Positions 55,644 through 63,966 of a DNA stretch of 64,000 bases are shown piece by piece (positions within the stretch are counted from its first letter, which is position 1; each line of letters opens with the position of its first letter). Below the pieces are notes generated by a model. The model was not told the origin of the DNA and ran no database searches. It saw only the letters and a program-made list of their open reading frames with translations. Position numbers and translations under genes: made by a program. Origin of the DNA: Anaeromicropila herbilytica (lineage in GTDB: Bacteria > Bacillota > Clostridia > Lachnospirales > Lachnospiraceae); assembly GCF_016591975.1 (NCBI RefSeq), contig NZ_AP024169.1:3139001-3203000 (forward strand). The letters are read 5' to 3'.

Positions 55644-56417
55644 TTATTCAACTATGCTTTCAGGATTTACTTTGTTTTCGGTATCAGCTTTTCTCTCATC
55701 AATCAATTGATACATCTTTTCAAGAGCATCTTTTATACCACCTACAGAATCTATTAATCCTTTATCTACGGTTTCTGCACCAACTAAAATAGAACCAACA
55801 TCTTTAGCCAATTGGCTTGTATCTAACATTAATTTTTTTAAATCGTCTTTCTCAATCTTGGAATGAGATACGACAAAATTCAGTATTCTTTCTTGGATCT
55901 TAGCAAAATATTCGAATGTCTGTGTAACACCGATAACCGTACCATTCATTCTAACAGGATGTATAATCATAGTTGCTGTTGGCACAATAAAACTATAATC
56001 AGAAGATACCGCTAGTGGAACACCGATTGAATGACTTCCACCAAGTACCAATGATACAGTTGGTTTACTCAAAGATGCAATCATTTCTGCAATAGCTAAG
56101 CCTGCTTCTACGTCACCACCTACAGTATTAATAAGAATTAGTAACCCATCAATGTCCTCACTATCCTCTATTGCAGCAAGTTGTGGTAGAACATGCTCAT
56201 ATTTTGTCGTTTTATTATGTTGTGGAAGGCACTCGTGTCCTTCGATTTCTCCGATGATTGATAGTAAGTGAATCTTCGATTTTTTCTTTTCATTTATTAA
56301 AACAGTTTGTCCATACTCTCTTATTTTCCCATCTTCCAAGGCATCTTTCTCTAATTTCTCTTTTTGTGCCTCCACTTTTTCCTTTTTATCCTCTTTGCTT
56401 ACCTTTTTATTATCCAT
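55644..56417 (-). CDS. tepA: ClpP-like serine protease, TepA (YmfB) type
   Basis: The 257-residue protein has a charged N-terminal coiled region (1-35) and a ClpP-like fold. The catalytic Ser lies in LVLGGSHSIGVPLA and the His in MIIHPVRMNG, replacing the classic GQAAS and MIHQP motifs. Bacillus TepA helps protein export or degrades small spore proteins in germination. It is cotranscribed with the YlzJ-like gene. The ATP-dependent Clp role does not apply. Confidence 0.85.
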   Translation of the reverse strand: MDNKKVSKEDKKEKVEAQKEKLEKDALEDGKIREYGQTVLINEKKKSKIHLLSIIGEIEGHECLPQHNKTTKYEHVLPQLAAIEDSEDIDGLLILINTVGGDVEAGLAIAEMIASLSKPTVSLVLGGSHSIGVPLAVSSDYSFIVPTATMIIHPVRMNGTVIGVTQTFEYFAKIQERILNFVVSHSKIEKDDLKKLMLDTSQLAKDVGSILVGAETVDKGLIDSVGGIKDALEKMYQLIDERKADTENKVNPESIVE

Positions 56418-56516
56418 AAAAAATCTCCATTTCCTATTCTAGTAATTTCTTATAATAAAACTGCTAAGATATAGTATTGGGTTTTTTATTGCATTTTATT
56501 TAACATAATTAAAAAT

Positions 56517-56549
56517 ACTAGCAAAAAGCTATAATTGCTTTTTGCTAGT
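56517..56549 (-). terminator. Terminator downstream of the glycerol-1-phosphate dehydrogenase-like gene
   Basis: ACTAGCAAAAAGC (56517-56529) and GCTTTTTGCTAGT (56537-56549) form a perfect 13-bp stem with a 7-base loop, then a T tract on the minus strand. Confidence 0.88.
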
Positions 56550-56582
56550 ATCAACTAGGACACTTGAGCTATGGTTAGGATA

Positions 56583-56624
56583 CCAAAAGCATTTTTCAAT
56601 CTAAATACAAGGCTTTTGACACCC
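56583..56624 (-). terminator. Second hairpin after the glycerol-1-phosphate dehydrogenase-like gene
   Basis: On the minus strand RNA, GGGUGUCAAAAGC pairs with GCUUUUGGUAUCC along all 13 positions if G-U pairs are allowed. On the plus strand these become A-C mismatches, so it works only in the minus direction. Confidence 0.6.
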
Positions 56625-56638
56625 TTAACAGTAATTTA

Positions 56639-57937
56639 TTATATTCCAAGCACTTCAACCTTGTCATATTCTGTAAATTCCAACATCTTCATGATTCTCA
56701 TAAAGGTTAAACGACTTCTTACATAAGGAGAAAGCCTTATCGTATCTGATATAATATTATTACTTAATCCTATTTCTGTCATTTTTGTTACACATCCAGC
56801 ATAAGTAAGTATGTGTTGAATCTGCAAAGTGCTTGGAATCTCGTCGAGTATATTTGCAATCATTTCTAACTTTGATCTTAAATCAGTTGCATCGACTTGA
56901 GTTAATACATCAGATTCATTTTCTTTCATAATGCCTTCATAAAGACCATTCTTAGTAAAAGCATCTTTTACTTCCTCTATATTAATACTTTTATATTCTC
57001 TAACCTTAACACTTCCATTATGTATACATGTTGCAACTTTATGATATACTTCACTGGTGATTATTAAACCTAAAGATACTTTTTCGCCATGTAGTGCATC
57101 AAGAGTATCATTTAATACTTCGGATTCCCATAAATGTGATATGTGATGTTCCGCTCCAGATGCTGGTCTAGAATTGCCAACCATCTGCATAGCCAACCCT
57201 GATAACAAAAGTGCATACATAAGTTGTTCGTACGCTTCTATCTTACCATTCTTTAAATCATCCACACATTCGCATACTTTGTTAACTGCCACTAATTCTA
57301 GATTATATACTCTATCACAGAAATATTCACCTGTAAGTAAATGTGCTATTTTCCAATCCGCTAATGCCGAATATTTGCCCAATAAGTCTGATACTCCTGA
57401 GGCAGTAAGACGATAGGGAGCTTTCGAGAAAATATTACTATCCGCAATTACACAGATTGGGGATACTGCTGTCATAGTCTTCTTTAAGCCATCCCATGTC
57501 ATTGCAGCGACTGTAGAAACATATCCATCAACACTTGCAGCAGTTGGAATTGAAATAAATGGTATCGTCTTTGTAAATGCAACGTATCGAGTCAGGTCAT
57601 GTATCGTTCCAGAACCAACAGCTAGCAGAAGTTCGGTTTCATCTGGCACCTTATTAAGAAGCAATTCTACTCCTCGATTATCCGCGTGAAGTCCATTTGC
57701 AGGAAGAATTACGATCTTGCTGTTTGGAATCAACTTTTGAACTTTTCTTCCAGCAACCTCATAGGTATTGTCATCGCATACTATTAAGAGTGATTGATAT
57801 TTCTTATATACTTCACTTTGCAATAGTTCTGGGAGACGGTTAATTGCATCTTTTTCAATCATAATGTCTTTGACAAAAATTTGATGATTTTTTAAACAGC
57901 TACATTCCTCGCTAAATTCCTTTACATCGATATCCAT
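56639..57937 (-). CDS. Glycerol-1-phosphate dehydrogenase-like (AraM/EgsA family)
   Basis: The 432-residue protein is an iron-containing alcohol dehydrogenase-type enzyme with GSGTIHDLTRYVA (NAD loop), PTAASVDGYVS, DLLGKYSALADW, and metal-binding His residues in GAEHHISHLWE and LHGEKVSLG. This matches sn-glycerol-1-phosphate dehydrogenase (AraM), which makes the unusual G1P backbone in Bacillus. The open frame starts with TTG at 57979; the ATG at 57937 gives the typical length and has GGGATT upstream. The substrate is inferred. Confidence 0.82.
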   Translation of the reverse strand: MDIDVKEFSEECSCLKNHQIFVKDIMIEKDAINRLPELLQSEVYKKYQSLLIVCDDNTYEVAGRKVQKLIPNSKIVILPANGLHADNRGVELLLNKVPDETELLLAVGSGTIHDLTRYVAFTKTIPFISIPTAASVDGYVSTVAAMTWDGLKKTMTAVSPICVIADSNIFSKAPYRLTASGVSDLLGKYSALADWKIAHLLTGEYFCDRVYNLELVAVNKVCECVDDLKNGKIEAYEQLMYALLLSGLAMQMVGNSRPASGAEHHISHLWESEVLNDTLDALHGEKVSLGLIITSEVYHKVATCIHNGSVKVREYKSINIEEVKDAFTKNGLYEGIMKENESDVLTQVDATDLRSKLEMIANILDEIPSTLQIQHILTYAGCVTKMTEIGLSNNIISDTIRLSPYVRSRLTFMRIMKMLEFTEYDKVEVLGI

Positions 57938-58347
57938 TATTAAAATCCCATGCCTTTCAATTTTTAACGCCCTAATCAAATGAATAGAGCAAAATAAGTA
58001 TTTAAAGAATATCCAACACTTACTCTTTCCAACTCGGCTATACCGAAAAATTCACCTTTGAATTATATATTGTTGTATAAACTGTCATATTGCATATAAA
58101 GATTATAACATATTAAAAAATAAATAAAATACTTTACGTATTCTGATACAAATCTTTATATATTCTTTACATATTTATTAAGATTCTATTTACTTTTTAT
58201 ACAAAACTCACGAAACAATATCCTTTCTTTTCCATCTTGTAAAACAAAGGAATAAAAATGCGTGTCGATATTTAGAAGAAAGAGGTTTTCTAATTCTTTC
58301 TTTTAAATTACCAACACGCATTTTTATGCTATTATACAAGATTAGTA
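57938..58347. other. Intergenic region between uppP and the AraM-like gene
   Basis: It contains the uppP terminator (58254-58325) and a minus-strand perfect TATAAT with a poor -35 for the AraM-like gene. Nothing else is evident. Confidence 0.4.
58254..58325 (-). terminator. Terminator after uppP
   Basis: AAAAATGCGTGT (58254-58265) and ACACGCATTTTT (58314-58325) pair perfectly. A nested AGAAAG/CTTTCT pairing lies in the loop. Confidence 0.75.
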
Positions 58348-59178
58348 TTATTTAAATAGGAAGTACACGATTACAATAGCACCTAAAATAATACGATACC
58401 AACCAAATACCTTGAAATCATGCTTTTTGATATAAGTCATTAAGAATTTAATTACAAAAACAGACATAACAAATGCTGTTACCATTCCAATTCCTAAAGT
58501 CATAAGCTCTGCACCTGTAAAATTGAACCCAAACTTGAATATTTTAATAATACTCAACCCAAACATTACTGGCACAGCAAGGAAAAAAGTAAATTCAGCC
58601 GCCACTACTCTAGAAACACCGATTAACAACGCTCCAAGTATAGTTGCTCCTGACCTTGAGGTTCCAGGTATGATAGATAACACTTGAAACAAACCTATTA
58701 TAAAAGCAGTTTTGTATGATAGTTCAGATAATTTTCGAATGTTTGCAACTTTTTGTTTATTCCAATTCTCAATTAAAATAAATAAAATACCATAAAGAAT
58801 TAAAGTAGATGCAATTACAGCTGGCGTATGTAAATGTGCATCAACATAATCATCAAAAAGGATTGTAACTATTGCGCCAGGGATGCAAGCAACTACTACC
58901 TTAAACCATAATGAAAATATGTCTTTTCTAATTATTACCTGCTTATTCTCCTTAAACTTAAATGGGAACATCTTGTTCCAAAACATTACTACAACTGCAA
59001 TAATTGCTCCTAACTGAATAACAACGAAAAACATTTCCTTAAATTCTTTGCTCCTATCTAGTTGCAAGAATTCATCCACTAATAACATATGCCCTGTACT
59101 ACTAATTGGCAACCACTCCGTAATCCCCTCAACAATACCAAGTATAATAACTTTCAAAAATTCTACAAATGATAACAT
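58348..59178 (-). CDS. uppP: Undecaprenyl-diphosphatase UppP (BacA type)
   Basis: This membrane enzyme recycles undecaprenyl pyrophosphate to the lipid carrier for peptidoglycan synthesis and gives basal bacitracin resistance. The 276-residue protein has eight or so hydrophobic segments, the active-site GITEWLPISSTGH (near 20) and PGTSRSGATILG (near 170) motifs. The ribosome site is weak (AGAGAAAA). It is a single gene. Confidence 0.95.
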   Translation of the reverse strand: MLSFVEFLKVIILGIVEGITEWLPISSTGHMLLVDEFLQLDRSKEFKEMFFVVIQLGAIIAVVVMFWNKMFPFKFKENKQVIIRKDIFSLWFKVVVACIPGAIVTILFDDYVDAHLHTPAVIASTLILYGILFILIENWNKQKVANIRKLSELSYKTAFIIGLFQVLSIIPGTSRSGATILGALLIGVSRVVAAEFTFFLAVPVMFGLSIIKIFKFGFNFTGAELMTLGIGMVTAFVMSVFVIKFLMTYIKKHDFKVFGWYRIILGAIVIVYFLFK

Positions 59179-59636
59179 TTTTCTCTCTTTCTTCCTTTCC
59201 TTTTCATGTTCTAATTTCTTCTTACGAATTACATTCTTTCCTATTATACTATATCGAGAATATATTTTATATTACTTATTTATTAATTTTATATTTAAAA
59301 TCTTAATTATGGTGTTAAAAGTCTTATTTTAGTCACTGAGATAGACTTTTATCATATAAATGTGCCGACCTTTGCTCGCGTGTACACACCTGAAGGTTTC
59401 GAAACCCCTGGCCTACTCACTAATATTTCAATGTGACTACCAGTAATTATCCAAAGATGCATTCCATTCCAAAGCTAGAAAAATATAAATATTTTACATG
59501 TAACTCCCTGTATAAGAATACAAAATCTCAATTTACGCAAGTCATATTCTATGATATGATTACGTTATGTCGCTATTTTCTTTATTAGTATTTATTAATA
59601 CTATTTATATTTAAAATTCTAAGAAAGCGAGGTAAT
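59179..59636. other. Intergenic region upstream of the chitinase pair
   Basis: It contains uppP upstream sequence and the chitinase promoter region. The striking part is a GC-richer segment at 59361-59420 with palindromes GTGTACAC and GGTTTCGAAACC. I see no clear promoter or riboswitch match. Confidence 0.4.
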
Positions 59637-60800
59637 ATGGGGAGAAAAAATAATATCCTACATAAAATATTATTTTACTTTTTTATTGTCACTCTATTCA
59701 TATTCTATTTACCTAACAACATTCACCTCAAAGCTCAAACAGTAACTCCTAAGAAAATCGTTGGATATTATGGTGCTTGGGCAGCTTATTCATCATTCAC
59801 CCCTGATAAAATTGATGTAAGTAAATTAACTCACATCAATTATGCATTTGCAAATATTAATCAATATAATCAAATTTCACTTGGATATCCAGATATAGAT
59901 CTATCGAATTTTTCAAAACTTAGGGCATTAAAAAAGAAAAAACCTGGATTAAAAACATTAATATCGGTAGGTGGATGGACTTGGTCTACTAGATTCTCAG
60001 ATATTGCTTCCACTAGTGCATCTAGAGCCAAATTCGCAGATAGTTTAGTTTTCTTTATCGACAAATACGGATTTGACGGAGTTGATATTGATTGGGAATA
60101 TCCCGTAAGTGGTGGTTTATCTACGAATCACAGGCGTGCGGAAGATAAGAAAAACTTCACATTATTACTCAAGGCTATTCGTACAAAATTTAACTCAAGG
60201 AGTATTACTACGAAAAAGCATTACTTGCTAACCATTGCTGGTGGTTCAGGCACTTGGTATGTTAATAACGTAGAGTTAGGCATTTTACATCAATATATTG
60301 ATTATGCAAATGTTATGACGTATGACATACATGGACCATGGGATAAATATACCGATTATAACGCTCCATTATACCGTTCACCTTCAAACACCAATGCCTA
60401 TAACTGGAGTGTCGATGATTCTATCAAAGCCTGGACAAAAGCAGGTTTTCCGAAGAAAAAGATGATAGTTGGAGTACCATTTTATGGATATATCTATCAT
60501 ACAGCAACAAATAAAAACTATGGTAGATATCAGACTTTTACGAGTGGACAAAGCATTAGCTATTCTGTAATTGCTGAAAAATACTTAAACAAGAACGGAT
60601 TTATTAGACGATTTGATAATACCACAAAAGTACCTTGGTTATTTGGTAATACAACCTTTATCAGTTATGATGATCCAACTTCCATTGCTAAGAAAGCAAG
60701 TTATATTAAAAATAACAGTTTAGGTGGCGCTGCCATCTGGGAATTAAGTCAAGATCCAAAGAAAGTATTATTAAATTCTTTATATAACCAACTAAAATGA
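59637..60800 (+). CDS. GH18 chitinase (secreted)
   Basis: The 387-residue enzyme has an N-terminal signal sequence or anchor (hydrophobic about 10-27, then HLKAQTVT) and a single GH18 catalytic domain (about 38-385). The motif DGVDIDWE is complete, with catalytic acid Glu154, and SVGGWTWS lies near 110. It probably cuts chitin or chito-oligosaccharides outside the cell. The start ATG has GCGAGG upstream. It precedes a paralogous chitinase by about 100 bases with no terminator between, so they form an operon. There is no binding module. Confidence 0.93.
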   Translation: MGRKNNILHKILFYFFIVTLFIFYLPNNIHLKAQTVTPKKIVGYYGAWAAYSSFTPDKIDVSKLTHINYAFANINQYNQISLGYPDIDLSNFSKLRALKKKKPGLKTLISVGGWTWSTRFSDIASTSASRAKFADSLVFFIDKYGFDGVDIDWEYPVSGGLSTNHRRAEDKKNFTLLLKAIRTKFNSRSITTKKHYLLTIAGGSGTWYVNNVELGILHQYIDYANVMTYDIHGPWDKYTDYNAPLYRSPSNTNAYNWSVDDSIKAWTKAGFPKKKMIVGVPFYGYIYHTATNKNYGRYQTFTSGQSISYSVIAEKYLNKNGFIRRFDNTTKVPWLFGNTTFISYDDPTSIAKKASYIKNNSLGGAAIWELSQDPKKVLLNSLYNQLK

Positions 60801-60831
60801 CACACATAAACTATACATGAGGGAGAATACA

Positions 60832-60856
60832 GTGTGAATTAAAAAGCATTTCACAC
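60832..60856 (+). promoter_or_regulatory. Hairpin in the intercistronic region of the chitinase pair
   Basis: GTGTGAA (60832-60838) and TTCACAC (60850-60856) pair perfectly with an 11-base loop. There is no T tract, so it is not a standard terminator. Confidence 0.5.
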
Positions 60857-60868
60857 CCCTGATTTATA

Positions 60869-60885
60869 TGTCGCCAAAGGCGACA
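60869..60885 (+). promoter_or_regulatory. GC-rich hairpin just upstream of the second chitinase ribosome site
   Basis: TGTCGCC-AAA-GGCGACA is a perfect 7-bp stem with a 3-base loop, ending three bases before the GGGAG ribosome site. It may control translation or protect the RNA end after processing. Confidence 0.55.
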
Positions 60886-60898
60886 GATGGGAGTATAT

Positions 60899-62452
60899 AT
60901 GAAAAATAATTTTAAGAAGTATTTTACTGTTTTATTAGTTCTAGCATTATTATTGAGTTGTCAAACTCCAACTACTAGCATGGCTGGAAAAAGAATTGCA
61001 CCTTATCCACCCACGAATCTGAAAACAAGTTCTATCAGCAGTACATCCATTACACTTAATTGGACCTTATCTACTAGTAACGCAAATGTTTCATCCTATT
61101 ATGTATATAAAAATGGTGCCTACATTGGTTCAACAAAAACAAATACTTATGTGATAAGTAACCTAACTCCTTCAACAAGCTATTCCTTTTATGTAAAAGC
61201 TTATGGTACGAATGGTCTTTTATCAACTGCAAGTAATACAGTTACTGTAACTACGCTTGCTGCTATATCACCAACGCCAACTGTAACACCTACCATTACA
61301 CCATCTCCTTCTCCAACAATTGCACCTACTCCTACACCAACGGTTGAACCTACCATTGCTCCAACTATTACACCTACGCCAACAGTTGCTCCTACCCTTT
61401 CTACAAGAATGGTTGGTTACTATGCAGCCTGGGCAGCTTATAGCGCTTTTACCCCAGATAAATTAGATGCAACAAAGCTTACACATATTAATTATTCCTT
61501 CGCTAATATCGGTAGTGATTATAAAATCACCTTAGGTTATCCTGATGTTGACCTTACAAACTTTACAAAATTAAATGCTCTAAAACAAATTAATCCATCC
61601 CTTAAAACATTAATATCCGTAGGTGGATGGAGTTGGTCTGCAAGGTTCTCTGATGCTGCACTCACAGATGCCTCCAGAACGGTATTTGCAGATAGTATTG
61701 TTGATTTTATTGTAAAGTATGGATTTGATGGAGTAGATATTGACTGGGAATATCCTGTAGGTGGCGGTTTATCTACTAATATTCATAGACCAGAAGATAA
61801 ACAAAACTTCACTTTAATGCTCCAAAAGATAAGAGAAAAATTAGATGCTAGAGGTGTAATAGATAACAAACATTACTTATTATCTATTGCTGGTGCTTCT
61901 GGTAGTTGGTATATTAACAACGTAGAATTAGGTATTCTACATAAATATCTCGATTATGCAAACATAATGACATATGATATTCACGGAACATGGGATTCTT
62001 ATACAGATTTTAATGCTCCTTTATACAACAATACAGATACATCACCTCAATACAAAGGAAGTGTAGACGAATACGTAAAAGCATGGATTAATGCTGGATT
62101 TCCTGCTTCTAAGATTGTACTAGGCGTTCCTTTCTATGGCTATATTTATAAAGCGGTAACCAATCAAAACAACGGATTATACCAAACCTACTCAGGTGGT
62201 CAAAGTATTAGCTATGCTAGCATAGCAGCAAACTATTTAAATGCATCTGGTTATGTTCGATACTTCCATAGTCAATCCATGGTTCCATGGTTATTTAATG
62301 GTAATACCTTCATTACCTATGATGATGAAATATCTATGGCAAAGAAAGCACAATATATGAAAGCAAACTCCCTCGGTGGAATCGCCATGTGGGAACTAAG
62401 TCAAGATCCAAATCGAGTACTTCTTAATGCTCTATATGAACAAGTAAAATAA
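60899..62452 (+). CDS. GH18 chitinase with fibronectin type III domain
   Basis: The 517-residue protein has a signal sequence with a possible lipobox (LLSC, Cys21), a fibronectin type III domain (about 34-119), a Thr-Pro-rich linker (about 124-168) and a GH18 domain (about 170-515) with DGVDIDWE (Glu284). It is a paralogue of the preceding chitinase; many stretches are identical. The ATG at 60899 has GGGAG upstream; an ATG four codons earlier overlaps that ribosome site. The FN3 plus linker architecture suits a cell-bound or secreted enzyme acting on solid chitin. Confidence 0.93.
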   Translation: MKNNFKKYFTVLLVLALLLSCQTPTTSMAGKRIAPYPPTNLKTSSISSTSITLNWTLSTSNANVSSYYVYKNGAYIGSTKTNTYVISNLTPSTSYSFYVKAYGTNGLLSTASNTVTVTTLAAISPTPTVTPTITPSPSPTIAPTPTPTVEPTIAPTITPTPTVAPTLSTRMVGYYAAWAAYSAFTPDKLDATKLTHINYSFANIGSDYKITLGYPDVDLTNFTKLNALKQINPSLKTLISVGGWSWSARFSDAALTDASRTVFADSIVDFIVKYGFDGVDIDWEYPVGGGLSTNIHRPEDKQNFTLMLQKIREKLDARGVIDNKHYLLSIAGASGSWYINNVELGILHKYLDYANIMTYDIHGTWDSYTDFNAPLYNNTDTSPQYKGSVDEYVKAWINAGFPASKIVLGVPFYGYIYKAVTNQNNGLYQTYSGGQSISYASIAANYLNASGYVRYFHSQSMVPWLFNGNTFITYDDEISMAKKAQYMKANSLGGIAMWELSQDPNRVLLNALYEQVK

Positions 62453-62473
62453 GATTCTACTATCACAAACTTT

Positions 62474-62517
62474 AAAAGCTATCATAAAACATAATTTATC
62501 GTTTTATGATAGCTTTT
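62474..62517 (+). terminator. Terminator after the chitinase pair
   Basis: AAAAGCTATCATAAAAC and GTTTTATGATAGCTTTT form a perfect 17-bp stem with a 10-base loop. Confidence 0.88.
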
Positions 62518-62526
62518 ATTTTGATT

Positions 62527-62660
62527 ATACTTGATAAATTCAGTTCAAAAAGTATATTAATTGCTAACATTAGTAGCTTCCAAATGAGGAAATGGAACGT
62601 AAGATGTAAAAGTTTTATCGTGGTAATTTTGATAACCTAACGTCTGAATTTATCAAGTAT
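62527..62660. repeat. 134-bp element with 17-bp perfect terminal inverted repeats
   Basis: ATACTTGATAAATTCAG (62527-62543) reappears as its exact reverse complement at 62644-62660. About 100 AT-rich bases lie between. A 10-bp direct repeat ATAACCTAAC occurs at 62632 and 62664. It may be a MITE-like remnant or a long-loop terminator for metY. Confidence 0.5.
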
Positions 62661-62682
62661 TCAATAACCTAACTTTAGGAAA

Positions 62683-63966
62683 TTACTTAACTTCCTCTAA
62701 TGCTTGTTCTAAATCAGAAATGATATCATTTACATCTTCAATTCCAATTGACATACGAACTAAATCAGGGCTTACTCCTGCTTCTACTAATTGTTCGTCA
62801 TTAAGCTGTCTGTGTGTTGTACTTGCTGGATGTAACACGCTTGTTCTTGCATCAGCTACATGTACTACAATAGCTGCTAATTTCAGACTATCCATAAATT
62901 TAACTGCTGCATCTCTTCCACCCTTTACACCAAAAGAAATAACCCCGCATGTACCATTTGGCATATACTTTTTGGCACGTTCATAGTATTTACTACTCAT
63001 TAATCCAGGATAATTCACCCAAGCAATTTTCTCATTCTTCTCTAACCATTCTGCAACTTTAAGAGCATTGCTGCAGTGACGTTCCACTCGCAGATGAAGA
63101 GTTTCTAATCCTAAATTTAATAAAAACGCATTATTAGGTGAAGGTGTGCTCCCAAAGTCTCTCATTAACTGCACTCTTGCTTTCACAATATATGCTTTAT
63201 TACCACAACTTTCTGTATATATCATTCCATGATAAGATTCATCTGGCGTTGATAATTCTGGGAATTTCCCATTATTCCAATCGAAATTACCACCATCTAC
63301 TATAACTCCACCAAGTGCAACTGCATGTCCATCCATATATTTAGAGGTTGAGTGAACTACAATATTGGCACCAAATTCAATTGGTCTACAATTAATTGGT
63401 GTAGGGAAAGTATTATCCACCATAAATGGTACACCATTTTTCTTCGCTAGCTTTGCAAATTTCTCAAGATCAGCAACAATTAATGCAGGATTCGCAATTG
63501 TCTCTGCATATAAACATTTTGTATTATCTTGAAAAGCTGCTTGTATTTCATCTTCGCTAGATTCTGGTGATATCATTGTTACTTCGATTCCTAATTTTTT
63601 CAGAGTCACTGTAAATAGATTGGTTGTTCCTCCATAGATTGCTGCAGATGATATTATGTGATCTCCCGCATTGCAAATATTTAGAATAGCAAGTAATACT
63701 GCTGCTTGACCTGATGAAGTACATAAGGCACCAATTCCACCCTCTAACTCTGCAATCTTTCTCTCTACCGCATCAACAGTAGGATTAGCTATTCTTGAAT
63801 AGAAAAAACCATCCTCAACTAGATCAAACAATCTACCAACATGTTCACTTGAATCATATTTGTATGTTGTACTTTGATAAATTGGAAGTACTCTAGGTTG
63901 TCCATTCTCTGGTTGATACCCACCTTGAATACATTTTGTATTAATATGATAATTAGGATTACTCAT
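62683..63966 (-). CDS. metY: O-acetylhomoserine aminocarboxypropyltransferase (sulfhydrylase)
   Basis: This PLP enzyme makes homocysteine or methionine directly from O-acetylhomoserine and sulfide or methanethiol. The 427-residue protein has the Cys/Met metabolism PLP-enzyme fold, with the Schiff-base Lys in VVHSTSKYMDGHAVALGG (near 208), YSRIANPTVDAVE near 55 and a C-terminal VRMSIGIEDVNDI. The length is usual for MetY rather than MetB/MetC. GAGAGG precedes the ATG. The upstream region is cut by the window end, so regulation (for example a SAM riboswitch) cannot be judged. Confidence 0.93.
   Translation of the reverse strand: MSNPNYHINTKCIQGGYQPENGQPRVLPIYQSTTYKYDSSEHVGRLFDLVEDGFFYSRIANPTVDAVERKIAELEGGIGALCTSSGQAAVLLAILNICNAGDHIISSAAIYGGTTNLFTVTLKKLGIEVTMISPESSEDEIQAAFQDNTKCLYAETIANPALIVADLEKFAKLAKKNGVPFMVDNTFPTPINCRPIEFGANIVVHSTSKYMDGHAVALGGVIVDGGNFDWNNGKFPELSTPDESYHGMIYTESCGNKAYIVKARVQLMRDFGSTPSPNNAFLLNLGLETLHLRVERHCSNALKVAEWLEKNEKIAWVNYPGLMSSKYYERAKKYMPNGTCGVISFGVKGGRDAAVKFMDSLKLAAIVVHVADARTSVLHPASTTHRQLNDEQLVEAGVSPDLVRMSIGIEDVNDIISDLEQALEEVK

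Noticed and set aside
59390..59412. tRNA T-arm-like sequence (GGTTTCGAAACC)
   Set aside because: The stem does not close to a T-arm with a 7-base loop, and no acceptor, D or anticodon arm is found around it.
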